From: Pseudomonas sp. KNUC1026
Lineage (GTDB): Bacteria; Pseudomonadota; Gammaproteobacteria; Pseudomonadales; Pseudomonadaceae
Direction: 5' to 3'
DNA: 64,000 bases
Assembly (NCBI RefSeq): GCF_021650705.1
Contig: NZ_CP087138.1
Coordinates: 2,046,001 to 2,110,000 of the forward strand
The stretch's first letter is position 1. Every line of letters begins with the position of its first letter. Positions 28,262-36,953 of this stretch are shown piece by piece. Both the position numbers and the translations under genes were made by a program. The notes beneath the pieces were generated by a model. The model worked only from the letters and a program-made list of their open reading frames with translations, was not told where the DNA came from and did no database searches.

Positions 28262-29161
28262 TCAACGCACATCCTGCGCCAGGCGCTCGATGTGCTCTGG
28301 CCCGATACCGCAGCAACCGCCCAACAGGCTGGCCCCGCGCGTGCGCCAGTCTTGCGCCCAGCGCAAGTAACCTGGCGGGTCGAGGTCCTGGCGTAACTCA
28401 TCCAGGCCATCGTTGGCCTTGGCATCCTTGGGCTGCGGCGGGAGGGCGTTGGCGTAGGCTCCGATAGCGATGCTCACACCCAGCGCTTCGAACTGTGACC
28501 GCGCCACATCGATGGCGGCGCCAATCACTTCCGGCTGGCTGCAATTGAACAGCAACGCCTGCACGCCCAAGGCAGCGACCGCCTGCGCCGCCTCAGCCAC
28601 CGTCTCGCCCGAACGCGATCGAGGCACGTCTTGCTCACCTTCATCCTGCAAGGTGAAAGACACCCAGAACGGCTTGCCGCCCGCTGGCAGGTGCGCATGA
28701 ATGGCCTGCACTTCAGCGATCAGGCTCTGGGTTTCGGCCAGCCATAGGTCCACGTGCGGGGCCAGGCCCTGCAACAACGGCTTGAGCACAGTGCCGGCCA
28801 AAGCAGGCTGGAACAGGTCCGGCCGATAGGAGCCGAACAAGGGCGGCAACGAGCCGGCTACTCGCACGGGCCCGGCGCTGGCATCGGCTGCTTGCCGCGC
28901 CAACTGCCCGGCAGTGTTCGCCAGCTGTTCGGCTTCGGCGTCGAAGCGCGCCTGGCCGATGTGAAACGGCACAACGGCGTAGCTGTTACTGGTGATGACC
29001 TGCGCACCTGCATCGATAAAGGCTGAGTGGGCTTGCACCACCGCTTGCGGTGCTTCGGTCAACGCGAGCGCTGACCACTCCGGCTGGCGAAATGGCGCAC
29101 CGCGGCGCTGCAGTTCGCGGCCCATGCCACCGTCGAGAATAATCAGAGGCTGATCAGGCAT
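28262..29161 (-). CDS. mmuM: Homocysteine S-methyltransferase (MmuM-like)
   Basis: Zinc enzyme of 299 residues that transfers a methyl group to homocysteine, usually from S-methylmethionine. It has the LDGGMGRELQRRG opening, the zinc ligands Cys in FNCSQPEVIG and the C-terminal GGCCG pair. I prefer the ATG at 29161 (MPDQPLIILDGG), which matches the family start; an in-frame ATG at 29197 would add 12 residues and overlap the shared sulfur box. It is divergent from an amino-acid ABC pair, and the 108-base gap carries a box also found before the organosulfur genes, consistent with control by sulfur supply. Confidence 0.88.
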   Translation of the reverse strand: MPDQPLIILDGGMGRELQRRGAPFRQPEWSALALTEAPQAVVQAHSAFIDAGAQVITSNSYAVVPFHIGQARFDAEAEQLANTAGQLARQAADASAGPVRVAGSLPPLFGSYRPDLFQPALAGTVLKPLLQGLAPHVDLWLAETQSLIAEVQAIHAHLPAGGKPFWVSFTLQDEGEQDVPRSRSGETVAEAAQAVAALGVQALLFNCSQPEVIGAAIDVARSQFEALGVSIAIGAYANALPPQPKDAKANDGLDELRQDLDPPGYLRWAQDWRTRGASLLGGCCGIGPEHIERLAQDVR

Positions 29162-29178
29162 ATAAGATTTATTCCTAT
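29161..29178. promoter_or_regulatory. Shared sulfur-gene box, copy 1
   Basis: TATAAGATTTATTCCTAT lies directly beside the mmuM start codon and 91 bases before the ABC binding-protein ATG. It matches 17 of 18 bases of the box at 61128-61145 before the organosulfur genes, in the same orientation. Flanking AT-rich DNA (ATATAACTAG, ATATCTATAACC) is compatible with a LysR-type sulfur regulator such as CysB; the regulator is inferred. Confidence 0.6.
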
Positions 29179-29269
29179 GGATATAACTAGAATTCACAAA
29201 GCGTTACATATCTATAACCATTAAATATCGATAAGCTGGCGTTTTACAACATTTTGTTAGAGAGCTCCC

Positions 29270-30091
29270 ATGCGTCCATTCGCTGCCCTGGCTACGGGCT
29301 TGCTGGCCCTGACCGCCTTTTCCCATGCCATCGCTGGCACCACCCTTGACCGAGTCGAGTCGCATAAAGAGCTGGTCAACGTGCTGATGGAGAGCTACCC
29401 GCCGTTTTCATTTCTTAACGAGCAGAACCAGCTCGATGGCTTCGACGTCGATGTCGCCAAGGCCGTGGCCGAGAAACTGGGCGTCAAGCTGCGCCTGGAA
29501 ACCCCTTCCTGGGACGTGATCGCAGCCGGCCACTGGAGCGGGCGCTACGACATCTGCATTTGCTCGATGACCCCCAGCCAGGCGCGCGCGCAGGTGTTCG
29601 ATTTTCCGGTGACCTACTACGCGTCGCCCGCGGTGATCGTGGTGAACGCCAAGGACGACCGCATCCATGGAGCCAAGGACCTGAACGGGCTGAAGGTCGG
29701 CCTGACCAGCGCCTCCAGCTATGAGAGTTACCTGAACAAGAACCTGGTGATCGAAGGCGCTGAACAGCAGAAGATCGACTACCCCTTCGAGGCGGTGCAG
29801 GCCGTGCCTTACGACACCGACAACGTTGCGTTCCAGGACCTGGCGCTCGGCGCAGGCGTGCGCCTGGATGCGGTGCTGACCAACCTGGTCACCGCCCAGC
29901 CGCGCCTGAAGCAGGACACACGCTTCAAGCTGGCCGGCGCTGCGCTGTACGAAGAGCCCAACGCGGTGGCCATCGAAAAGGGCGACCCGCAATGGGACGC
30001 CAAGGTACGCGAGGTTTTTGCGCAGCTCAAAGCTGACGGCACCCTGGCCCGGCTCTCGCAAAAGTGGATCGGTGCCGACATCAGCAAATGA
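29270..30091 (+). CDS. Amino-acid ABC transporter substrate-binding protein (family 3)
   Basis: Periplasmic binding protein of 273 residues. The signal peptide is MRPFAALATGLLALTAFSHA. The family-3 core is present: SYPPFSFLNEQNQLDGFDVD, DICICSMTPSQARAQVFDF and AVAIEKGDPQWDAKVREVFA. It forms an operon with the permease gene, whose start overlaps its stop by four bases. No ATPase gene follows. Being divergent from homocysteine S-methyltransferase, it most likely binds methionine, S-methylmethionine or a related sulfur amino acid; this is inferred from context. Confidence 0.9.
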   Translation: MRPFAALATGLLALTAFSHAIAGTTLDRVESHKELVNVLMESYPPFSFLNEQNQLDGFDVDVAKAVAEKLGVKLRLETPSWDVIAAGHWSGRYDICICSMTPSQARAQVFDFPVTYYASPAVIVVNAKDDRIHGAKDLNGLKVGLTSASSYESYLNKNLVIEGAEQQKIDYPFEAVQAVPYDTDNVAFQDLALGAGVRLDAVLTNLVTAQPRLKQDTRFKLAGAALYEEPNAVAIEKGDPQWDAKVREVFAQLKADGTLARLSQKWIGADISK

Positions 30092-30903
30092 GTGCTCACG
30101 AACCTTTGCCCAGCGCCGCTGCCAGGCGCCTGGGCTGGCCGGGCTTTCGTACCCGGCTGTATTTGACCTGGCTGGTGATGCTGGCCATTTTCGTCGGCTT
30201 TTTCCTGAGTTTCGATCTCAAGTTCTCGATCATTCTGGAAAAACTCCCCAACCTCGCCGGCCTGCGCCTGAGCCCTCAGGGCTTCTTGCAGGGCGCTGCG
30301 CTGACGTTGTTCGTGTGCGCCTGCGCGATGCTGCTTTCGGTGGTATTAGGGTTCGCAGCGGCTTTGGCGCGGCTGTCGCCCAGTGCGGTGTTGCAAGGGG
30401 TGGCCAGTTTCTACACCTCGTTCTTTCGCGGCACGCCGCTGCTGATCCAGATCCTGCTCATCTATCTGGGCCTACCCCAGGTCGGGCTGGTGCCGGGTGC
30501 GATCAGCGCAGGCGTGGTGGCGCTGTCGCTGAACTACGGCGCTTACCTGTCGGAAATCTTCCGCGCCGGGATCATCGGCGTTGCGCATGGGCAACGGGAA
30601 GCCGCATTGGCCATGGGGCTGCGCCCACCGCAGGTATTCACCGCCATCGTCCTGCCGCAGGCGATGCGCGTGATCATCCCGCCCACCGCCAACCAGTTCA
30701 TTTCCATGCTCAAGGACTCGTCGCTGATTTCGGTGATGGGGGTCTGGGAGGTGATGTTCCTGGCGCAGTCCTACGGCCGCTCCAGCTACCGCTATCTGGA
30801 AATGCTCACCACCGCAGCGGTGATCTACTGGCTGTTGTCGATGCTGCTGGAGTGGGTGCAAGCCAGGCTTGAACGGCGCTACGCGCGCGCTTACCGGCGC
30901 TGA
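30088..30903 (+). CDS. Amino-acid ABC transporter permease (HisM/GlnP type)
   Basis: Inner-membrane permease of 271 residues with about five membrane segments after an N-terminal cytoplasmic tail. The ABC coupling signature is SEIFRAGIIGVAHGQREAAL, followed by AMGLRPPQVFTAIVLPQAMR. STOP-START overlap (ATGA) with the binding-protein gene shows co-translation. The operon ends here: the next gene is convergent and there is no ATPase gene, so the transporter depends on an ATP-binding subunit encoded elsewhere. Confidence 0.92.
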   Translation: MSAHEPLPSAAARRLGWPGFRTRLYLTWLVMLAIFVGFFLSFDLKFSIILEKLPNLAGLRLSPQGFLQGAALTLFVCACAMLLSVVLGFAAALARLSPSAVLQGVASFYTSFFRGTPLLIQILLIYLGLPQVGLVPGAISAGVVALSLNYGAYLSEIFRAGIIGVAHGQREAALAMGLRPPQVFTAIVLPQAMRVIIPPTANQFISMLKDSSLISVMGVWEVMFLAQSYGRSSYRYLEMLTTAAVIYWLLSMLLEWVQARLERRYARAYRR

Positions 30904-30907
30904 GCGC

Positions 30908-31813
30908 TCAAGGCTCTGCCAGCAGTGCTGTGCAGCGCGCCTGCAGAAACTCCCGCAAGCGCACCACCAGCGGGGTGAGCCGGCTACGGTGCGCGCAGAT
31001 GAGGTTCAACGGCGCCGGCTCGCAGTGCTCAGCCGGCAACAGCTCGACCAGCCGCCCGGCGCGCAGGTCATCGATCACATCCAGCCTGGACTTGTAGACC
31101 ACCCCGAAGCCACTCACGCCCCAGCGGCGCACGGCGTCGGCATCGTCGCTCACCCGGTCGCCGGCCACGACAACCACACGCTCGCCCTCCGGCAAGGTGA
31201 AGCGCCAGCGCTCGTGCACCTGCTCGCCCCAGATGAAGCGCAGGCAGTTGTGCTGTTTCAGATCCTCGACCTGCGCCGGGCGGCCGTGCCGGGCCAGATA
31301 CTCGGGCGACGCGCAGAGCACCCGGCGGTTGTGCTCGGCCAGCGGCAGCGCCACCAGCGAAGAGTCGCTCAATGCTCCGTAGCGCAGCGCCACATCCAGT
31401 GGCTGGCGCAGCAAGTCGGCGGCGCGGTCGCTCAAGCGCAATTGCAGCGACACACCAGGATGCTGTTGCTGGAAGTCGTCGAGCCAGGGCAGCACTACGT
31501 TGCGGCCCAGGTCCGACGGCGCCGACAGCCGCAGCGGGCCGCTGAGCGCGCTGTGCCCGCTGGCCAGGGCTTGCTGGCCGCCGCGCTGGGCTTCGAGCAT
31601 GGCGCGGGCATGCGGCAGGTAACGCTCGCCCTCCTCCGACAGCTGCATGCTGCGGGTGGAACGGTCGAACAGCCGCGCGCCAAGCGCCGCTTCGAGCCGC
31701 ATCACCGAGCTGCTGGCAAGGCCCGGGGCAATGTTCAGTTGCCGCGCAGCGTTGGAGAAGCTGCCTTGTTCGGCGGCGAGCACGAAGATCTGCACATCAT
31801 CCAGGCGAAGCAT
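30908..31813 (-). CDS. LysR-family regulator
   Basis: LysR protein of 301 residues starting MLRLDDVQIFVLAAEQGSFS, then NAARQLNIAPGLASSSVMRL. The start at 31813 fits the family opening; in-frame codons upstream do not. The C-terminal domain ends in a YKSRLDVIDDLRAGRLVELL segment, as in single-target LysR proteins. It is divergent from the tannase-family gene with a 173-base gap, its probable target. Its 3' end is 4 bases from the permease stop on the other strand. Confidence 0.88.
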   Translation of the reverse strand: MLRLDDVQIFVLAAEQGSFSNAARQLNIAPGLASSSVMRLEAALGARLFDRSTRSMQLSEEGERYLPHARAMLEAQRGGQQALASGHSALSGPLRLSAPSDLGRNVVLPWLDDFQQQHPGVSLQLRLSDRAADLLRQPLDVALRYGALSDSSLVALPLAEHNRRVLCASPEYLARHGRPAQVEDLKQHNCLRFIWGEQVHERWRFTLPEGERVVVVAGDRVSDDADAVRRWGVSGFGVVYKSRLDVIDDLRAGRLVELLPAEHCEPAPLNLICAHRSRLTPLVVRLREFLQARCTALLAEP

Positions 31814-31986
31814 TCGGTTCTCGGCACAGGCGCGGTGAGCGGGGCGGGTATTTTTTATGTTTCGAAGAAAATGCACAATGCACCACCCTCCCAGCGCAGC
31901 GGCCAGCGGGCCCGTTCAAGAAACCCCGCGCCACGCCGATTCAGGGTAAACACACCTACCCGTTCACTCGCCGCCGGAGGGCATCG

Positions 31987-33624
31987 ATGAAGCACGTTGC
32001 CCTGCCGGCGATGGCGTCGCTGGCCCTGGCCATCGCCTGCGTTTCAAGCACTGCCAAAGTCGCCGTCACCCAGGCCCCGGAGCTGGCCTGGCTGGCCGAT
32101 GCGCAGGCCTGCGCCGCCCTTACCTCGTTCAAGCTGGAACAAGGCCAGGTCACCGCCGCCGCGTTCGTCGCCTCGGCCAGCGCTGCGGATTTTCGTGCGG
32201 TGCCGGCCAACTTCAGCACGCCGTTCTGCCGTGTGCGCCTGACCACCACGCCTGCGTTGGGCGCGAGCATCAATCATGAAGTCTGGCTGCCGGTGGGCCA
32301 CGCCTGGAACGGGCGCTTTCTCGGCACCGGCAATGGCGGTTTCGCCGGGCGCATCGTCTACAGCGCGCTGGCCAATGGACTGAGCCGCGGCTATGCGGTG
32401 GCCAACACCGACGTGGGCACCCACGCCGACACCGGGTTCATCCAGATGGCCGGCGACCCCCAGCGGGTCGAAAACTACCACCAGCGCGCCATCCACCAGA
32501 TGACCGTGCTGGGCAAGGCGGTGACCGCCGAGTTCTACCAGCGGGCGCCTCGCTACGCGCTGTTCGCGGGCTGCTCCAGTGGCGGCTTCGAGGCGATGAC
32601 CGAAGCCCTCAATTACCCCACCGACTACAACGGCATCGTCGCCGGCGCACCGGGTATCGACTTTGCTGGCGCCGGGCTGTTTCAAGGCTTCAGCTACGCG
32701 CAAACCCACGTTTCCGCCGCTGCGGCCATCGGTGCGAACAAGTTGCCGGCCATCGAAGCGGCGGTGCTGAAACAGTGCGATGCACGCGATGGCCTGGCCG
32801 ATGGGCAGATCGACGACCCGGCTCGATGTTCGGTGAACCTTGAGCCATTGCTTTGCCAGGGCAGCGAAACCGACCAGTGCCTGACCCGCCCGCAGCTCGA
32901 TGCACTGGCGGCATTGCGCAACGGCCCCGTGAACCCGCGCAGTGGCCAGCGTTACTACCCGGTGTTCCCTGCTGGCGCCGAGAACGCTGGCGGCGCGCGG
33001 GCACGCATTGCCCACCTGAGCACTGGCACCTCCATCGTCGACGCCAGCCCCGGCCCGCTCACGCTGGTGCTGGGGCCTGGCTGGCGTGCCGAGCGCTGGT
33101 CGAGCTTCAACTTCGACACTGACGCGCAGGCGGCGCTGGCCGCCTACGCCCCACTGGCGCCCAGCCGGCCCGACCTGGGGCCGTTCATGCGCGCGGGCGG
33201 CAAGCTGATCCTGTTTCACGGCCTGCGCGATGCCAATATCTTCGCCCAGAGTTCGGTGGACTATTACCGCAAGCTGCACACCACCATGGGCAGCGCCAAT
33301 ACCGAGGCGTTCAGCCGCCTGTACCTGGTGCCGGGCATGGACCACTGCGCCGGCGGCACCGGCCCTGACGAATTCGGCCAGGTCGACTGGAAAGCACCTG
33401 CCGAGGGCGCACCGGAGAGCGACGTGATCGGCTCGCTGGACAGCTGGGTCAGCGCCGGGCAGGCACCAGCCACGCTGGTGGCGGCGGCTTATGAAGGTGA
33501 ACGGCTGACCCGCACACGGCCGCTGTGCCCGTGGCCGCAGGTGGCGAAGTACCAGGGTGGGGATATCGACCACGCGGATAGCTTCATTTGCCAGGCCGCG
33601 CCTTTGGAGGCAGCAGGGTTGTAA
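31987..33624 (+). CDS. Tannase/feruloyl-esterase-family hydrolase
   Basis: Exported alpha/beta-hydrolase of 545 residues. The N-terminus (MKHVALPAMASLALAIACVS) is a signal peptide, possibly of a lipoprotein. The family's CS-D-HC motif is complete: Cys-Ser in FAGCSSGGFEA, Asp in HGLRDANI and His-Cys in PGMDHCAGG, where the disulfide links the nucleophile and His loops. Such enzymes release ferulic or gallic acid from plant esters, or hydrolyse related compounds. A supply of ferulate to the catabolic block at 58-61 kb would make sense, though the genes are 25 kb apart. GGAGG precedes the ATG. Confidence 0.87.
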   Translation: MKHVALPAMASLALAIACVSSTAKVAVTQAPELAWLADAQACAALTSFKLEQGQVTAAAFVASASAADFRAVPANFSTPFCRVRLTTTPALGASINHEVWLPVGHAWNGRFLGTGNGGFAGRIVYSALANGLSRGYAVANTDVGTHADTGFIQMAGDPQRVENYHQRAIHQMTVLGKAVTAEFYQRAPRYALFAGCSSGGFEAMTEALNYPTDYNGIVAGAPGIDFAGAGLFQGFSYAQTHVSAAAAIGANKLPAIEAAVLKQCDARDGLADGQIDDPARCSVNLEPLLCQGSETDQCLTRPQLDALAALRNGPVNPRSGQRYYPVFPAGAENAGGARARIAHLSTGTSIVDASPGPLTLVLGPGWRAERWSSFNFDTDAQAALAAYAPLAPSRPDLGPFMRAGGKLILFHGLRDANIFAQSSVDYYRKLHTTMGSANTEAFSRLYLVPGMDHCAGGTGPDEFGQVDWKAPAEGAPESDVIGSLDSWVSAGQAPATLVAAAYEGERLTRTRPLCPWPQVAKYQGGDIDHADSFICQAAPLEAAGL

Positions 33625-33626
33625 GT

Positions 33627-33806
33627 ACGTCGCCCGTTGCACGTCGCCCGTTGCACGTCGCCCGGCGAGCCGGCCTCCTGACCCTGTGAACGGTATAGCT
33701 GCAGTGGAAGGGCGGCTTGCCGAATTCACTGGCGCTATACAGATCATCTGGTGGGAGGCCGGCTCGCCGGGCGACGTGCAACGGCGACGGGCAACGGCGA
33801 CGGGCA
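33627..33806. repeat. REPIN-like element (copy B) with tandem 14-bp tail
   Basis: A perfect 29-bp inverted repeat joins 33650-33678 and 33754-33782 (arm GTTGCACGTCGCCCGGCGAG..). Between the arms, near 33704-33722, a third degraded REP-like piece reads GTGGAAGGGCGGCTTGCCG-like (here CAGTGGAAGGGCGGCTTGCC). To the left, ACGTCGCCCGTTGC is repeated at 33627-33640 and 33641-33654, and again in part. To the right a GCAACGGCGACGG unit repeats. It fills the gap between the tannase-family and MscS genes. Confidence 0.75.
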
Positions 33807-33980
33807 GCTCGGCAGCCCCTGAAATGTTCAGCGCCTGCATCAATAGGCTCGCCACACCGAACTTGCCGAGCGATTGAGACTCTAGCTGATTGCGCCGCTG
33901 CGGTTGGAGTGCGCCGAAGCGCCCGATACCACCAGCCCAACCCCTCTGTGCCAAGCATTCCCAACGCTGGAGCCCGACCC

Positions 33981-35986
33981 GTGCCACGCCTGTGCCTGTT
34001 GTTACTGCTCACTTTACTGAGCCTGAACCTCAACGCCGCCACCCCTGCAGCCGCACCCGAAAAGCCACCCGAGCCTCTGGTGCAAGGCGGCCTGCTCGGC
34101 ACCCTGGGCTCAAGCCTGGACAACCTGCAGGATTCACTGAACCTCAACGACAGCCTGGTCGACACCTGGCGCCTGCGCACCGACCGCGCGGCCGATGAGG
34201 CCGGCAAGTTGCTGGACCAGCACGACGCCAACGACGGCCTGTGGCTGACCCGCGACTTCCTCATCCTGAGTGCGTGCTGGATCGGCAGCTTCGCCGTGCT
34301 GCACCTGCTGGCGCGCACCTTGTGGGGCGGGCCGGGCGCTTACGGCTGTTCAGGCAGCGCCAGCGCCTGCACGACGTGTTCGGCTATCTGCTGCGCTTCA
34401 CCGCCCCGGCCTTGCTGGCACTGCCGATCACCCTGAGCGTGGCCCACCACCTGGCCTTTTCACCCGCCAGGGCGCTGGCCCTGTCGCTGGCCTACGCCAC
34501 CGGCAGCGGGATTTTCTCAACCTCGATGGTGATGTGCGTCATCACCCTGTTCGACGCCGGCCACAAGCGCGCTGCGGTGCGGGTGCTGCGCCAGCACGCA
34601 CCGCGGCAGTTGTTCCTGATCGGCTTCTTCGCGGCCTTGGGCGACGCACTGACCAGCCCGCAGATCGCCCGCCAACTGGGCGGCAACCTCACCGACAGCC
34701 TGGCGGTGTTCTGCGGCCTGGCCGCCACCCTGCTGTTCGCGGCGCTGGTGCTGCGCATGCGCAGGCCAGTGGCGCACCTGATCCGCAACCGCAACTACCG
34801 CACGCGCCACCAGCACCGCGCCGTGCAGGAAACCCTGCGCATTTTCTCCGCGCTGTGGTATTTGCCGATCCTGCTGATGATCCTGGTGTCGATGGTGCAC
34901 CTGATCGGCGCGGGCGAAGAGAGCCAGCAGGCCCTGCAACGCGCCTTGATGACCACCGTTCTGCTGGTGGGCGCGGTGTTCCTCAGCACCCTCGCCCATC
35001 ACCTGCTGCGCCCGCACAGCGCCACCGACCTGGAGCACACGCGGCCGTACCTTGAACTGGTGCGCAGCCTGGCGCACGCCTTGGCCCGGGTCGCCATCGC
35101 GGTGGCCTTCATCGAGTTGTTGTCACGTATCTGGGGGTTCTCGGTACTCAAGTTCGCCGCCAGCAACTCGATCGGCCGCGCCATCAGCGATTCGCTCAGC
35201 GCCATCGGCCTGATCCTGCTGGTCACCTGGCTGCTGTGGGTGGTGATCGACACGGCTATTCAGGAAGCCCTCAAGCCCGCCGTCGGCAAGCGTGCCAGCC
35301 GCCAGCCCAGCACCCGGGTCAAGACCATCCTGCCGATGCTGCGCAATGCCGCCAAGATCGTGCTGGTGGTGATCTGCGTGATCACCACCATGGCCAACCT
35401 TGGCATCAACGTCGCGCCGTTGCTGGCCGGTGCCGGTGTGGTCGGCCTGGCCATCGGTTTCGGCTCGCAGCAACTGGTGCAGGACGTGATCACCGGCCTG
35501 TTCATCCTGATCGAAGACACCATCGCCATCGGCGACTGGGTGGTGCTGGACTCCGGCCATGCCGGCACCGTCGAGAGCCTGACCATCCGCACCCTGCGCC
35601 TGCGCGACGGCAAGGGCTTCGTGCATTCGGTGCCGTTCGGGCAGATCAAGGCGGTCACCAACCAGTCACGGCAGTTCGCCTATGCGTTCTTCTCGGTGCA
35701 GGTAACCTACGACAGCGACATCGACACCGCCCTGCGGCTGATTCGCGAAACCGCCGACGACATCGAAAAGGACATTCTGCTGAGCAGCAGCCTGCAGGGG
35801 CCGTTCCAGGTGTTCGGCGTCGACAAGATGGACCTCAACGGCATCACCCTCACCGCGCAGTTCCGCACGACCTCCGGCGGCCAGTACGGCGTAGGCCGGG
35901 CATTCAACGAGCGGCTGAAGAAGAAGGTCGATGAAGTGGACAACGTCAGTTTCGCCCAGTACCTGATGGCGCCGCGCCCGCAATGA
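33981..35986 (+). CDS. MscS-family mechanosensitive channel (one frameshift)
   Basis: Large MscS-family protein of about 668 residues. The GTG at 33981 has GGAG eight bases upstream and opens a signal peptide (VPRLCLLLLLTLLSLNLNAA). A periplasmic stretch is followed by several membrane segments; the pore helix and MscS beta domain are seen in LAGAGVVGLAIGFGSQQLVQ and DTIAIGDWVVLDSGHAGTVE. One base is missing near 34327 (LARTLWGG to RAGRLRLFRQRQRLHDVFG). It relieves hypo-osmotic stress or tunes envelope tension. It has no clear operon partner; a small membrane-protein gene follows 97 bases on. Confidence 0.88.
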
Positions 35987-36083
35987 TGCGGTGCGATCAG
36001 CGCACACCCCGCCCCGCTGCGCAGTTTCGCGCGGGATTGGGCTGGGGTATGCTGCCGGGCACTTTATTCCCTGAGCCTGACCG

Positions 36084-36401
36084 ATGCCGAACCGCCGCGC
36101 TGTGCACTTGCTGCTGATTGCCGTGGCCGCCTGCGCCGCCGACATGCTCCTGGCCCGCGCGCTGCAAGCGAGCGTAACGTTCTGCATGGGCGAAGCGCCG
36201 CCGTGCGGGGTGCTCGCCTGGCAACAAGGCGCGCTCGAGCTGCTGCAACTGCCCGGTTCGCACATTTCCAGCTGGTTTCATCACGGCGCCCTCGCCCGCC
36301 TCGGCGCCACCGCCTGGTGGTGGCTCGATGGCCTGGCCTGGGGCCTGCTGGCGGCGCTGGTTGCCGCCGCCTTCTATCGCCGCACTCCACCTTCTGCCTG
36401 A
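36084..36401 (+). CDS. Small membrane protein of unknown function
   Basis: Protein of 105 residues with an N-terminal hydrophobic segment (AVHLLLIAVAACAADMLLAR) that may be a signal anchor and a second one near the C-terminus (LDGLAWGLLAALVAAAFYRR). No family is recognised. A pair of Cys residues (FCMGEAPPCG) lies in the outer loop. It precedes aroQ by 21 bases on the same strand, so the two may be co-transcribed. The ribosome site is weak. Confidence 0.6.
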   Translation: MPNRRAVHLLLIAVAACAADMLLARALQASVTFCMGEAPPCGVLAWQQGALELLQLPGSHISSWFHHGALARLGATAWWWLDGLAWGLLAALVAAAFYRRTPPSA

Positions 36402-36422
36402 ATTCCAAGGACAAAAAAGCCC

Positions 36423-36860
36423 ATGGCTAAACGCCTGCTCGTTTTGAACGGCCCCAACCTGAACATGCTCGGCCTGCGTGAGCCTGCTACCTACGGCAGC
36501 GAAACCCTGGCCGATGTCGAAGCCATGTGCGTGGCCGCCGCCAAGGCACATGGCCTGGAGGCCGAGTGCCGGCAGACCAACCATGAAGGCCAGATGATCG
36601 ACTGGATTCACGCCGCGCGTGGCACGGTAGACGGCATCGTCATCAACCCCGGCGCCTGGACTCACACGTCCGTTGCCATTCATGATGCTTTTGCTGCAGC
36701 TGAAGTGCCGGTGCTGGAAGTGCACATCTCCAACGTGCACAAGCGCGAGAGCTTTCGCCACCACTCCTACGTGTCGCTGATTGCGGTAGGTGTGATTGCG
36801 GGGTTCGGCACGCACGGCTACACGCTTGCGATCGACCATTTCGCCAAGTTGCTCAAGTGA
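36423..36860 (+). CDS. aroQ: 3-dehydroquinate dehydratase, type II
   Basis: Shikimate-pathway dehydratase of 145 residues (3-dehydroquinate to 3-dehydroshikimate), a cytoplasmic dodecamer in known members. The active-site segments are [18 protein letters not shown] (with the catalytic Tyr), [15 protein letters not shown] and [17 protein letters not shown]. It may instead serve quinate use, since a second aroQ often sits next to accBC in Pseudomonas. CAAGGAC precedes the ATG and a strong terminator follows the stop. Confidence 0.95.
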   Translation: MAKRLLVLNGPNLNMLGLREPATYGSETLADVEAMCVAAAKAHGLEAECRQTNHEGQMIDWIHAARGTVDGIVINPGAWTHTSVAIHDAFAAAEVPVLEVHISNVHKRESFRHHSYVSLIAVGVIAGFGTHGYTLAIDHFAKLLK

Positions 36861-36878
36861 ACCGAACGCCCAAAAAAG

Positions 36879-36913
36879 AAGGCGGCGGCCCCTGACGAGG
36901 CCGCCGCCTTTTT
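36879..36913. terminator. Strong bidirectional intrinsic terminator
   Basis: A 12-bp stem AAGGCGGCGGCC (36879-36890) / GGCCGCCGCCTT (36899-36910) with loop CCTGACGA is followed by T residues and preceded by an A-run (36872-36877). It separates aroQ from the convergent acetolactate-synthase-like gene and should stop transcription both ways. Confidence 0.92.
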
Positions 36914-36953
36914 CATGCCTGCGCCTTGAGCGGTGCAGGCACGGCAGCGTTGC

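Noticed and set aside
33627..33664. Short tandem units that could suggest a CRISPR array.
   Set aside because: The units are 14 bases and directly adjacent with no spacers, there are no cas genes, and they belong to the REPIN-like element.
32044..33987. A 647-residue frame antisense to the tannase-family gene.
   Set aside because: Same shadow effect; the plus-strand gene carries the full catalytic motif.
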